Shown piece by piece: positions 28,417-37,723 of a DNA stretch of 64,000 nucleotides (position 1 is its first letter; every line of letters starts with the position of its first letter). Both the position numbers and the translations under genes were made by a program. Under the pieces are notes generated by a model, which saw nothing but the letters and a program-made list of their open reading frames with translations, was not told where the DNA came from and did not search any database. Origin of the DNA: CAWEDP01 sp963807925 (GTDB lineage: Bacteria > Acidobacteriota > Vicinamibacteria > Vicinamibacterales > CAVVIG01); contig CAWEDP010000002.1 of the NCBI GenBank assembly GCA_963807925.1, positions 1,240,001-1,304,000 of the forward strand, read 5' to 3'.

Positions 28417-29329
28417 ACCGGATCCGCGGATCGAGCGCGCCGTATGCCAGATCCGTCAGCAGGTTCATCGTCACGTAGGTGACGGCAATCAGGAGGATGC
28501 ATCCCTGCACGAGCGGATAGTCCCTGAATCCAATCGACTGCACGAGCAGGCGGCCGACACCGGGCCAGGCGAAAATGGTTTCGGTGATGACCGTGCCGGT
28601 GAGGACGGCGCCGACCTGAAGGCCGAGCACGGTCACAATCGGAATGAGGCTGTTCGGGAACGCATGGCGGACAATCGCGCCCCAGCGCGAGACGCCGCGG
28701 GCGCGCGCCGCCAGCACGTACAGCTCGCGCAGTTCCTCGATAACGCTCGCCCGCGTGATCCTCGCCAACACCGACGCCAGCGGCGCGGCGAGCGTGACCG
28801 CCGGCAGGACCAGATGTGCGAGCGTGCCTCGCCCCGACACCGGCAGCCATCCCAGGCTGACGGAGAACACGATCGCGAGAATCGGTCCCACCCAGAAGTT
28901 CGGCAGCGAAATGCCGACCAGGGCGGCGGTCGTCGCCAGGTGATCGACGGCAGTGCCGGCGCGCGCCGCCGCGACGATCCCCAGCGGCACCGCAATCAGC
29001 ACGGCGAGGATCATCGCCGCCAGCGCGAGCTCGAAGGTCGCCGGCAGCCGCTCCCCGATCGCGGAGGCGACCGTCTGGTTGGTCCGGAGCGATCGCCCGA
29101 GATCGCCCCTGGCGAGACCGCCCAGGAATTGTCGGTACTGGACGAGCAGCGGACGATCCAGCCCGAGGCGTCCCCGCAGCTCCGCGATGTCGGCAGGCGA
29201 CGCACTTTCTCCAAGCATGGCCTGCACGGGATCGCCGGGCACGAGATGAATCAGGGAGAACACCAGCGTCGCGACGCCAAGGACGAGGGGAATCGTCAGA
29301 GCGAGGCGTCGTATGAAGAATCGCAGCAC
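28409..29329 (-). CDS. Dipeptide/oligopeptide ABC transporter permease (DppB-like)
   Basis: A 306-residue partner permease. The N-terminal helix begins FFIRRLALTIPLVLGVATLVFSL, then HLVPGDPVQAMLG and LGLDRPLLVQYRQFL, both diagnostic of DppB/OppB. The EAA loop is YVLAARARGVSRWGAIVRHAFPNSL. GTG 29329 gives the normal N-terminus; the frame stays open for 1.5 kb upstream but that part is antisense to the regulator gene. It lies 23 bases after the sigma-54 activator gene on the same strand, so the regulator and permeases may form one unit. Confidence 0.9.
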   Translation of the reverse strand: MLRFFIRRLALTIPLVLGVATLVFSLIHLVPGDPVQAMLGESASPADIAELRGRLGLDRPLLVQYRQFLGGLARGDLGRSLRTNQTVASAIGERLPATFELALAAMILAVLIAVPLGIVAAARAGTAVDHLATTAALVGISLPNFWVGPILAIVFSVSLGWLPVSGRGTLAHLVLPAVTLAAPLASVLARITRASVIEELRELYVLAARARGVSRWGAIVRHAFPNSLIPIVTVLGLQVGAVLTGTVITETIFAWPGVGRLLVQSIGFRDYPLVQGCILLIAVTYVTMNLLTDLAYGALDPRIRYE

Positions 29330-29352
29330 AGGCTGTTGAAACCATCTGTAGT

Positions 29353-32300
29353 CTAATCTGAACAGCTCCGCGGCTCGGCGCCGATGCCCAGTCGCGTCAT
29401 CAGCTTCGCCAGTCCCTGCCTCGTCACGCCCAGCTCCTCTGCAGCGCGTCCACGATGGCCACCGGTCCGCACGAGCGCCGCGCGGACGAATCGCTCGTCG
29501 AACGACCGGCGCGCCGCGTCGAGACGCGACGCTTCGACGAGGGGCCGATCCGCGAACTGCGGCCCGAGAGCGGACGGCCCGACGACGCCCCGTTTCGCAC
29601 TGCGGACGACGAGCGACGCCAGCACGTTCTGAAGCTCGCGCACGTTGCCCGGCCAGTCGTAGCGCGCGAGCGCCGCGACGGTCGCCGCCGCCAGCATCGC
29701 GCGGCTGCCGACGCGCGCAGCCGCGTCGCGCCAGATGCGCTCGACGAGCTCGGGAATGTCCTCCCGCCGATCGCGCAGCGGCGGCACCGCGATGCGCAGC
29801 ACGTCGAGGCGATAGAGCAGGTCGAGCCGGAAACGGCCGGCGGTAACCTCGTCGCGCAGGTTGCGATTGGTGGCCGACACGATCCGGGCGTCGACGCGGC
29901 GCGACATCTGGTCGCCGACTCGTCGCAGTTCGCCTTCCTGGATGACGCGCAGAACCTTGGCCTGAGCACGCAACGAAAGATCGCCGATCTCGTCGAGCAT
30001 CAGCGTCCCGCCGTGGGCCTGCTCGAACACTCCCGGCCGGTCGGCCACGGCGCCGGTGAACGCCCCGCGCGCATGGCCGAACAGCTCCGCTTCGACGAGT
30101 TCGTCGGGCAGCGCCGCGCAGTTCAGCGTGCAGAACGGTCGATCCCGGCGCGGGCTCGCGCGGTGAATGGCTCGCGCCACCAGTTCCTTGCCGCTCCCGC
30201 TCTCCCCTTCGATGAGCACGGGAAAGGGCGCCGGACCTGCGTGATCGATGCCGCGCCGCACCTCGACGATTCCCGGACTCGACCCGATCAGGCTGGCCGT
30301 CGCCACGTCCGCCGCCCGGCACCGGCGGACCGTTGCGCCAGACACGATCGGCGCGACAACGGCTGCAACCGTCGTCAACAGCGAGGACGCCGGCGATAGG
30401 TCGTGGAGCGTGCCGATCGGCCATCGCGCAACGAGAGCGCCGATCACCGTGCCGCCGTACCGGACCGGGGCGGCCGCCTCGATCCGGTCGTCCGCCCGAT
30501 GCGGATCGATGGTCAGCCCTAGGGCGATCGCCCGCTCGGCGATGGCGCGATCGAGCCGGCCGCCGTCGGAGGCCAGCACCTCGACGGCTCCACGCTCTGC
30601 GACGGCGACACCCGCGGCTGCGGCGTGCAACCGCGTCCGCACCCGCCGGCTCACCTCCGTCAGCAAGGCCCCCTCGTCGTCCGACGTCTGACAGAGATCC
30701 AGGATGCCGACAATGTCGTCCACCATGATGTCGAACCCCTGGTGATCGGCGGGACTCCGCCGCGGGACGAAGAGCGCGAGCGCGCCAACACCGGTGGCGG
30801 CAACATGGCGCGCGACCACCTGCTCCGACGATGAAGTGGTGGAGATGAGATCCCGCAGCAGATCGCATCGCACGCGAAGAATCGGCGGCAGCGCCGTGCC
30901 GCGGAGCCGCGTGATGCGAGCCAGCAGCCGGGTCGCGGCGGCTTTTCGGCCCGACCGCCGCAGCGCCTCGACCAGCAGCAACCGCACCCGTATCGAGACG
31001 AGCGGCGCATGCGCGCGACGGGCAGCGGCGATCGACACGGTGGCATCCTCGGCCACCGCCCGCAAGTCACCGGCCGCCAGGTGGACGAACGCCGCACGGC
31101 TGGACGCCTCGGCAATCGACCACCAGTCGCCACGGCGGTGCGCCCGCGATAGCGCGTCGGTCACCAAGGCCATCGCGTGCGGCACCTGCCCCGCGCCAAT
31201 GGCGATGACCGACCGCAGGCCGGCAATCGAGCTGCGCCAGCGCTGGTCGGCGGCGCCGCCAGAACGCTCCGCACCGCGCGCGGCACTCCCCACGTCGGTC
31301 GGCGGCACCGCTCGGTCGTCGGCATCGGCGGGCGACATCGACCCGGAATCGACCGGCCCGTACCGCGGAGCGACGGCCCCCAGCGCGCGTTCGGCCGCGT
31401 CGTAACGGCCGCTCCAGAACAGCGCGCGGGCGAGCGCCGCCGACGCGCGGGACAGTTGCACCGGATCGCGACGGGCGCGCGCGGCCGCCACGGCAGAGGT
31501 GAGGCGCGTCTCTGCCTCGTCGGGACGGGCAAGATCGATGGCGACGGTTCCCGACAGGATCGCCAGGTGCAGCAACCGCTGCTCGTCGCCCGCGCGCCGG
31601 CAATACTCGCCGCCCAGGTCCAGCACGCTCCGGGCGTCGCGGACGCGGCCCCGGTCGAGGAGCCCGGTCGCGAGCGCGAGGGCACCGTCGGCGGCCAGCC
31701 GCCATTGCTCCCGCCGCGCCAGCGCGCCGACCGTCTGCCGCAGCAGGCGCTCGCCGGGCCCGTGCCGTCCGTCGGCCATCAGGCGGTTCCCCGCCTCCAT
31801 CCGGTGCTGCAGCGCCCGCACGTCTCCGACGGGCGCCCACAACCCTTGTGGCAGCGTCCCCGGCGGCGCGTGGCCGTCGACCTGATAGACGGCGGCCTGC
31901 TCCCTGGCGCGGACGGTGCCCAGGCCTGGTCCCGTGAACGTCGGCTGCGGCATTCCGGATACGGCGGGACGCTCGTACGACAGATTCCCCATCGCAGGTC
32001 CTGCTCCCTTCAGTTGACGTGGCCGGCCCGCCTCTGCATGGCCACGGTCGGTTCCTCGCCACAGCAGCTGCGCGAATCGGCCCGGCCATCCCTCGGCCCG
32101 AACCGCCATCCGCCGCAGCGCCTCGCGGCTCCGGTCCGCCAGCTGTCGCGGGCGGACCGCGTTCACCAGGTCGTCGAGCGGCAGCGGCGCGAGCGCGACG
32201 CCTTCGACACCCGGCGGATTTTCGCGTCCCGCTCGCAGCACCACGTGCGGTCGATCCGATCGCGACGCCGCGTACAAGAGCGCCTTCCATCCGTCCTGCA

Positions 32301-32802
32301 CGCCCCCATCGTCGATGACGAAGAGGCTTCGGCCACTCAACGCGTCGAGCGTGCACGGCACCAGGTGCGCGGCCACGGGCACGAAGCCGTACAGCCGCGC
32401 GATTCGGGCCAGCGCGGCGACAACGGTCGTCTTGCCGGCGCCGCGGGGTCCCCAGATTGCGGCAACCCGCGGCCGTAACGCGTCGGCGCGCTCGAGCAAC
32501 TCGCCGAGCGCCATCACGACCGGTCGTGCGATGGTCATCAAGCCGAGGACGTTCGCCGGGGCGCTCCATCGCGCCGCCCGCCACGCCTCGAAGCGCTGGG
32601 TCTCGCCGATCAGCCCGTAATCGACCAGCGTGGCCCGCGACGGATGATGAAACGCCTGGCGCGCGCCGCAGGCAATCATCCACCGGCGCTGCTCGCTCTC
32701 GCCGCCGGCTGATCTCACGGCCACGTCCACACGATCGCCGGTCGCCAGATCGATTGTCGTCCGTCGGTCGATCACCGCGAATCGATCGACAATCAGCTGC
32801 AT
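29353..32802 (-). CDS. Large sigma-54-dependent activator with extra N-terminal NTPase and TPR region
   Basis: About 1,149 residues. Order: a ~100-residue N-terminal region; an NTPase module with Walker A GPRGAGKTT near 117 and FVIDDGG as a Walker B candidate (STAND/AAA-like); a long helical TPR-like stretch (~260-700); a GAF-like sensor region (~700-815). Then comes the sigma-54 AAA+ domain (LIGSSPGIVEVRRG near 837, Walker A GESGSGKE near 865, sigma-54 contact loop GAFTGA, LDEIGDLSL), and a Fis-type HTH at the C-terminus (GHRGRAAEELGVTRQGL). ATG 32802 is preferred; TTG 32889 would add 29 residues. Two NTPase modules in one activator are unusual. Targets may include the adjacent permeases. 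Confidence 0.85.
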   Translation of the reverse strand: MQLIVDRFAVIDRRTTIDLATGDRVDVAVRSAGGESEQRRWMIACGARQAFHHPSRATLVDYGLIGETQRFEAWRAARWSAPANVLGLMTIARPVVMALGELLERADALRPRVAAIWGPRGAGKTTVVAALARIARLYGFVPVAAHLVPCTLDALSGRSLFVIDDGGVQDGWKALLYAASRSDRPHVVLRAGRENPPGVEGVALAPLPLDDLVNAVRPRQLADRSREALRRMAVRAEGWPGRFAQLLWRGTDRGHAEAGRPRQLKGAGPAMGNLSYERPAVSGMPQPTFTGPGLGTVRAREQAAVYQVDGHAPPGTLPQGLWAPVGDVRALQHRMEAGNRLMADGRHGPGERLLRQTVGALARREQWRLAADGALALATGLLDRGRVRDARSVLDLGGEYCRRAGDEQRLLHLAILSGTVAIDLARPDEAETRLTSAVAAARARRDPVQLSRASAALARALFWSGRYDAAERALGAVAPRYGPVDSGSMSPADADDRAVPPTDVGSAARGAERSGGAADQRWRSSIAGLRSVIAIGAGQVPHAMALVTDALSRAHRRGDWWSIAEASSRAAFVHLAAGDLRAVAEDATVSIAAARRAHAPLVSIRVRLLLVEALRRSGRKAAATRLLARITRLRGTALPPILRVRCDLLRDLISTTSSSEQVVARHVAATGVGALALFVPRRSPADHQGFDIMVDDIVGILDLCQTSDDEGALLTEVSRRVRTRLHAAAAGVAVAERGAVEVLASDGGRLDRAIAERAIALGLTIDPHRADDRIEAAAPVRYGGTVIGALVARWPIGTLHDLSPASSLLTTVAAVVAPIVSGATVRRCRAADVATASLIGSSPGIVEVRRGIDHAGPAPFPVLIEGESGSGKELVARAIHRASPRRDRPFCTLNCAALPDELVEAELFGHARGAFTGAVADRPGVFEQAHGGTLMLDEIGDLSLRAQAKVLRVIQEGELRRVGDQMSRRVDARIVSATNRNLRDEVTAGRFRLDLLYRLDVLRIAVPPLRDRREDIPELVERIWRDAAARVGSRAMLAAATVAALARYDWPGNVRELQNVLASLVVRSAKRGVVGPSALGPQFADRPLVEASRLDAARRSFDERFVRAALVRTGGHRGRAAEELGVTRQGLAKLMTRLGIGAEPRSCSD

Positions 32803-32899
32803 GTGGTCATCGGCCGCGAGACGATGTGCAAGATGACGGCCTCGCCAATTCACTCGGAAACGACGGCCCCCGTTGCCCGAACGTGGCAAATACTTCGGC

Positions 32900-32905
32900 T
32901 AGAAT
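32900..32905 (+). promoter_or_regulatory. -10-like box of aroC
   Basis: TAGAAT ends nine bases before the aroC ATG. No proper -35 is seen at 16-19 bases. Fits a leaderless or near-leaderless start. Confidence 0.4.
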
Positions 32906-32914
32906 GAAGGCCGG

Positions 32915-34117
32915 ATGCTGCGCTTTTTGACCGCCGGCGAATCGCACGGAAAGGCGCTCGTCACCATTATCGAAGGCCTGCCGGCTGGTCTTTCCGTCGA
33001 CTTCGACGCCGTCGCCACCGAGCTCCGGCGTCGGCAGGGCGGGTACGGACGCGGGCGCCGGATGGCGATCGAATCGGATCGCGCCGAGCCACTGAGCGGC
33101 GTTCGCCACGGCGTGACGACCGGGGCTCCGGTCGCCCTGCTGATCCCGAACAAGGACTGGGAGAACTGGCAGAAGACGATGTACGCGGAACCGGCCCAGC
33201 CCGGGGAGGCGACCGGGCCTGACCGCCCGGCCGTCACCCGGCCGCGTCCCGGTCACGCCGACCTGGCTGGAGCCGTCAAGTACGGGCACAGCGACATCCG
33301 CGACGTCCTCGAGCGCGCCAGCGCGCGGGAGACCGCCGCACGGGTCGCGGTCGGCGCGGTTGCCCGTCAGCTGCTGCACCGCGTCGGCGCCGCCATCGTC
33401 AGCCACGTGACGTCGATCGGATCGATCGCCCTTCCCGATCCGCTCGCAGTGACCTTCGAGGACGCGGACGCGATCCGCGCGGACTCGCCGCTCCACTGCG
33501 TGGATCCCGAGCTCGAGCGGCAGATGATTGCGGAAATCGATCGCGCGCGCGAGGCCGGAGACACGGTGGGCGGCGGCTTCGAGGTGATCGCGCGGAACGT
33601 GCCGCCGGGGCTTGGAAGCTACGTTCAATGGGACCGCAAGCTGGATGGACGGCTCGCCCAGGCGATCATGTCGATCCCCGCCATCAAGGCCGTCGGCATC
33701 GGCCGCGGCCCGGCGGCGGCGAAGCTTCCGGGGTCGCGGGTCCACGACGAGATCCTGCCGCCGGACGGCCGGCCCACGTCGGTCGGCGTTGTCCGGCCGA
33801 CCAACAACGCCGGCGGCCTCGAGGGCGGCGTCACCAACGGCGAGGATCTCCGGGTGTCTGGGTACATGAAGCCGATCGCCACGCTGATGAAGCCGCTCCG
33901 CTCCATCGATCTGGCGACGCTCGACGAAAGCCCGGCGGCCATCGAGCGGAGCGACGTCTGCGCGGTGCCGGCCGCCGCGGTGGTCGGCGAAGCGATGGTC
34001 GCCATCGTGCTCGCGGACGCCGCGATGGACAAGTTCGGAGCTGACACCGTCCAGGAACTCGTGGACAACTGCGAACGTTTTCGCAGCCGCACGACGGCTC
34101 GCTTCAGACGGCGGTGA
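32915..34117 (+). CDS. aroC: Chorismate synthase
   Basis: The last common step of aromatic biosynthesis, an FMN-dependent lyase; 400 residues. The signatures GESHGKALVTIIEGLPAG, RRQGGYGRGRRM, KYGHSDIRDVLERASARETAARVA and the C-terminal region around DKFGADTVQEL are complete. It is divergent from the sigma-54 activator gene and not part of the attenuated operon 13 kb away. Chorismate synthase would therefore escape the leader control that governs the other shikimate genes in the window. Confidence 0.97.
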   Translation: MLRFLTAGESHGKALVTIIEGLPAGLSVDFDAVATELRRRQGGYGRGRRMAIESDRAEPLSGVRHGVTTGAPVALLIPNKDWENWQKTMYAEPAQPGEATGPDRPAVTRPRPGHADLAGAVKYGHSDIRDVLERASARETAARVAVGAVARQLLHRVGAAIVSHVTSIGSIALPDPLAVTFEDADAIRADSPLHCVDPELERQMIAEIDRAREAGDTVGGGFEVIARNVPPGLGSYVQWDRKLDGRLAQAIMSIPAIKAVGIGRGPAAAKLPGSRVHDEILPPDGRPTSVGVVRPTNNAGGLEGGVTNGEDLRVSGYMKPIATLMKPLRSIDLATLDESPAAIERSDVCAVPAAAVVGEAMVAIVLADAAMDKFGADTVQELVDNCERFRSRTTARFRRR

Positions 34118-34148
34118 GACCCGTCTTCAGGTATGGCACGTCGCCTTC

Positions 34149-34658
34149 ATGATCCGACCCATCCTCAAGTACGGCGACGGCGTGCTGCACCAGACGGCGG
34201 CGGCGGTCGAGGCCGTGACCTCGGACATCGCACGGCTGATCGACGACATGATCGAAACGATGTACGCCGCGCCGGGCGTCGGCCTCGCCGCGCCCCAGAT
34301 TGGCGTGCCGCTGCGCCTGTTCGTCGCCGACATCTCGCTCGGCCGCGACCCCAGTGGCTTGATGGTGTTCGTCAACCCCGCGTTCGTCGAGCGCGAGGGC
34401 GTGCAGCTCGAAGAGGAAGGCTGCCTGAGCGTGCCGGGCTTCAACGCGACCGTCGTTCGGCCGTCGCGTGTGGTCATCAAGGGGCTCGATCGCAACGGCG
34501 TGGAACACCAATGCGAAGGCACCGGGCTGCTCGCCCGCGCCTTCCAGCATGAAATGGACCATCTCGACGGGCTGTTGTTCGTCGATCGGCTCCGGGGCAT
34601 CAAGCGCGATCTGATCGTCCGCCGGATCAGGAAGCTGACGCGCGCGGGCAAATGGTGA
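34149..34658 (+). CDS. def: Peptide deformylase
   Basis: A 169-residue metalloenzyme removing the N-formyl group from nascent proteins. All three motifs are intact: GVGLAAPQIG, EEGCLSVPG (metal-binding Cys) and QHEMDHLDG (two His and the catalytic Glu). It lies 31 bases after aroC and overlaps fmt by seven bases, the usual def-fmt coupling. Confidence 0.97.
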   Translation: MIRPILKYGDGVLHQTAAAVEAVTSDIARLIDDMIETMYAAPGVGLAAPQIGVPLRLFVADISLGRDPSGLMVFVNPAFVEREGVQLEEEGCLSVPGFNATVVRPSRVVIKGLDRNGVEHQCEGTGLLARAFQHEMDHLDGLLFVDRLRGIKRDLIVRRIRKLTRAGKW

Positions 34659-35611
34659 TCGCGTCGTTGAGGGTCGTCTTTTTCGGCACGCCTGATTTCG
34701 CCGTGCCGACGCTCGACGCCCTCCTGCAGTCGCGGCACACGGTGGTCGGCGTGGTGACGCAGCCGGACCGCCCGCGAGACCGCGGCCAGAAGCTGCGCGT
34801 GACACCGGTGAAGGGCCGCGCGAGCGACGCCCGCATCCCGGTGATGCAGCCGGAACGGATGCGGGACGACGCCTGGCTGGCGGCGCTCGCAGGGCTGGGG
34901 GCCGACCTCGGGGTGGTGGCGGCGTACGGCCGGATCCTGACCGAGGCGATCCTGTCGATTCCGCGGCTCGGCCTGATCAACGTGCACGCGTCGCTGCTCC
35001 CTCGCTATCGCGGCGCGGCGCCCGTGCAGCGGGCGATCCTCGACGGCGAACGCGAAACGGGCGTCACGATCATGCGCGTGGTTCGCGCGCTCGACGCCGG
35101 ACCGATGCTCGCGTCGCTGCCTCGCCTGATCGGTCCCGAGGAAACCAGCGACGAGGTCGAGCGCGATCTCGCGCACATCGGCGCGCGCCTGGCCCTGTCG
35201 TCGATCGACGCGCTGGCAGCCGGCCCGATCGAGGAGGTTGCGCAGGACGACCGCCTGGCCACCTACGCGCCGCGACTCAGCCGCGACGAGGGACGGGTGA
35301 ACTGGTCGCGTCCGGCCGATCGGCTGCACAACCTGGTCCGCGGCCTCCACCCCTGGCCGCACGCCTTCACGCAGTACCGGGGAAAGCGGCTGATCCTGCT
35401 GCGATCGACCGTCAAAGACGCGTCGCCGACCGATGTCTCGTCGCCCGGCACCATCCTCGGAGCCGATGGCCTGACGCTGGACGTCGAGACGGGACGCGGG
35501 GTGCTGGCGATTTCCGAGCTGCAGCCGGAAGGGCGGCGGCCGATGACGGCGCGCGAATTCCTGGCCGGCCATCCGGTCCGGCCCGGCGAGGTCCTGACCG
35601 ACCCGCCATGA
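34652..35611 (+). CDS. fmt: Methionyl-tRNA formyltransferase
   Basis: A 319-residue enzyme that formylates initiator Met-tRNA. N-terminal VVFFGTPDFAVPTLDALL, the catalytic NVHASLLPRYRGAAPVQRAI, and TGVTIM..LDAGPM are standard; the C-terminal OB-like domain follows. Overlaps def upstream and rsmB downstream by a few bases, forming a translational-modification cluster. Confidence 0.97.
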   Translation: MVIASLRVVFFGTPDFAVPTLDALLQSRHTVVGVVTQPDRPRDRGQKLRVTPVKGRASDARIPVMQPERMRDDAWLAALAGLGADLGVVAAYGRILTEAILSIPRLGLINVHASLLPRYRGAAPVQRAILDGERETGVTIMRVVRALDAGPMLASLPRLIGPEETSDEVERDLAHIGARLALSSIDALAAGPIEEVAQDDRLATYAPRLSRDEGRVNWSRPADRLHNLVRGLHPWPHAFTQYRGKRLILLRSTVKDASPTDVSSPGTILGADGLTLDVETGRGVLAISELQPEGRRPMTAREFLAGHPVRPGEVLTDPP

Positions 35612-36966
35612 TCTCTCCCGCCCGCGTGGCGGCGTACGACGTCGGCGTGGCGATCGCATCGGGACGCTCGGACCTCGCCGATGCGCTTGCAGCGGCCCGC
35701 CGCACCCTTCACGACGACCGCGACAAGGCGCTCGCGACCGAGATCGCCATCGGGGTCCAGCGCTGGCGCGCCAGGCTGGACCACCTCATCGCGCGGATCT
35801 CCGAGCGCTCGCTCCACAAACTGGACGCCGAGGTGCTCGAGATTCTTCGTGTCGGCGCGTATCAGCTGCTGCACCTCGCACGCGTCCCGGCGGCCGCCGT
35901 GGTCGACGACGCGGTGAAGATGACGGGGCGCGCCGGCAAACGGAGCGCGAGCGGGCTGGTCAACGCCGTGCTCCGCACGATTTCGCGCCAGCGGTACCGA
36001 CTGCCGCTGCCCCCTCGTCCGGGCGCGCCGACCGATCGCGAAGCTGCCCTCGACTACCTGGCCATCACGCTGTCCCATCCGCGCTGGCTGGTCGAGCGAT
36101 GGTACGACCGGTACGGGTTCGAGGCGACCGAGCGCTGGGCGCAGTTCGACAACGCGGCGGCGCCGCTGACGCTGCGCGTCAATCGCCGTCGGATCGGCTC
36201 CGAGGACCTCATCCGCGAGCTGGCGCGGCAGGACGTCGCGATTACACCCGGTCGCTACGCGCCCGATGCCTGGCTGGTTCGCGAGGGACAGCCGCTCGGG
36301 ACGGCGGGTCTCGACAACGGCTGGTTCGTCCTGCAGGACGAAGCCTCCCAGCTGGTGACGCTGCTCGCCGCGCCGGATCCCGGCCGCCGCGTGCTCGACG
36401 CGTGCGCGTCGCCCGGGGGAAAGACCACGGCGATCGCCACGTGGATGGCCGACGACGCGCGGCTGGTGGCGTGCGACGTCCGCGAGCGCCGGATGGCGCT
36501 GCTGGAGCGGACCGTGAGGGCGAGCGGCGTGTCCAACGTTCGACTCGTCCAGGCGGATCTGCTGCGGCCGCTGCCGTTCTCAAGCGTCTTCGACACCGTG
36601 CTCGTCGATGCGCCCTGCTCCGGTCTCGGCACGCTCCGGCGGGATCCGGACATCAAGTGGAAGCGGCGTCCGACCGACCTGCCCGCGCTGGCCGCCTCGC
36701 AGCTCACGATGCTGCGCCATGCAGCCGCCGTCCTCCGCCCGGGCGGCCGCCTGATCTACGCGACCTGCTCGAGCGAACCCGACGAAAACCAAGAGGTGGC
36801 GTCGGCGTTCCTCGCGGCGCAGCCGGAGTTCGAGCCGCTCGACGCACGGCGGGCCGCACCGATGCTGCCGCCGGCTGTGGTCGACGAGGCGGGTCACCTG
36901 CGCACCCTGCCGCACGCGCACGGGCTCGAGGCCTTCTTCGGCGCGTCGTTCGTCCGGGCCCGCTAG
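35608..36966 (+). CDS. rsmB: 16S rRNA (cytosine-C5) methyltransferase RsmB
   Basis: A 452-residue enzyme making m5C967. An N-terminal NusB-like helical domain (residues ~1-145) precedes the Rossmann methyltransferase. The SAM loop is LDACASPGGKTTAIA, the two catalytic cysteines are in DAPCSGLGTLRRDPDIKW and YATCSSEPDENQ. Start overlaps the fmt stop (ATGA). The def-fmt-rsmB order is common in bacteria. Confidence 0.96.
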   Translation: MISPARVAAYDVGVAIASGRSDLADALAAARRTLHDDRDKALATEIAIGVQRWRARLDHLIARISERSLHKLDAEVLEILRVGAYQLLHLARVPAAAVVDDAVKMTGRAGKRSASGLVNAVLRTISRQRYRLPLPPRPGAPTDREAALDYLAITLSHPRWLVERWYDRYGFEATERWAQFDNAAAPLTLRVNRRRIGSEDLIRELARQDVAITPGRYAPDAWLVREGQPLGTAGLDNGWFVLQDEASQLVTLLAAPDPGRRVLDACASPGGKTTAIATWMADDARLVACDVRERRMALLERTVRASGVSNVRLVQADLLRPLPFSSVFDTVLVDAPCSGLGTLRRDPDIKWKRRPTDLPALAASQLTMLRHAAAVLRPGGRLIYATCSSEPDENQEVASAFLAAQPEFEPLDARRAAPMLPPAVVDEAGHLRTLPHAHGLEAFFGASFVRAR

Positions 36967-36984
36967 AGAGCCGGGCCGTTGTGG

Positions 36985-36990
36985 TACGAT
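36985..36990 (+). promoter_or_regulatory. Extended -10-like box of the PASTA gene
   Basis: TGG-TACGAT ends ten bases before the ATG at 37001. The TGn makes it an extended -10; no -35 is evident. Confidence 0.4.
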
Positions 36991-37000
36991 CCGAAGTTGC

Positions 37001-37723
37001 ATGGCGCTCACGACCCGCGTCTGGTCTGCGGGAAAAATTCTCGTCCTCATTGCCGCGTTGTTCACGACCTACGCTGTTTTCGCGGCGGTGTCGATGCGCG
37101 TGGCTCTTCGCGCGAGCGAAGTCGCTGTACCGAACCTGACCGACCGGACCGCGAACGAAGCGACGGCGCTCGCCGCGGATGCGGGGTTGACGCTGAAGGT
37201 CGACGACCTGCGGCGGCCCGATCTCAAGATCGCCGCGGGCCGCGTCATCACGCAGGAGCCAGCGGCCGGCTCGATCGCCCGGCGTCAGCGGAGCGTGCGC
37301 GTGTGGCTGAGCACGGGCAACCGGGCGGCGCTCGTGCCCGCGCTGGCCGGAGAGAGCGAGCGGACCGCGCAGTTGCGGCTGGCGCGCGACGGCCTCACGA
37401 TCGCCGCCGTGTCCGAGATTCGCAGCGACGCGTATCCGGCCGACGTCGTGGTCGCGCAGGAGCCGCCGGCCAAGACGGCCGCGTCGAGCGTCACCCTGCT
37501 CGTCAACCGCGGAGCGCGCGGGACCACCTACGTCATGCCGGACCTGATTGGCGTCAACGGCGACCGGGCCGCCGAGCTTCTGCGGCGGCACGGCTTCCGC
37601 GTCGCGATCGTCGGTTCGAACCCGTACCCGGGCGTGGCCGCCGGCATCGTGCTACGCCAGAATCCACAGGCCGGATTCCAGATCGGTCCCGGTGAGCCGA
37701 TCTCGATCGAGGTCAGCCGATGA
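37001..37723 (+). CDS. Membrane-anchored protein with three PASTA domains
   Basis: A 240-residue protein: one N-terminal transmembrane helix (ILVLIAALFTTYAVFAAVS), then three PASTA repeats of ~65 residues (VAVPNLTDRTANEATALAADAG; ALVPALAGESERTAQLRLAR; YVMPDLIGVNGDRAAELLRR), each closing with a QEP/QNP..G motif. PASTA domains bind peptidoglycan stem peptides or beta-lactams and usually sit behind Ser/Thr kinases or PBPs. Here no kinase or transpeptidase domain is attached. Its stop overlaps the rpe start, and it probably acts as a cell-wall sensor or adaptor. Confidence 0.9.
   Translation: MALTTRVWSAGKILVLIAALFTTYAVFAAVSMRVALRASEVAVPNLTDRTANEATALAADAGLTLKVDDLRRPDLKIAAGRVITQEPAAGSIARRQRSVRVWLSTGNRAALVPALAGESERTAQLRLARDGLTIAAVSEIRSDAYPADVVVAQEPPAKTAASSVTLLVNRGARGTTYVMPDLIGVNGDRAAELLRRHGFRVAIVGSNPYPGVAAGIVLRQNPQAGFQIGPGEPISIEVSR

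Noticed and set aside
32873..32905. Full promoter of aroC with TTGCCC as -35
   Set aside because: The spacer to TAGAAT would be 21 bases, too long; only the -10 is kept.
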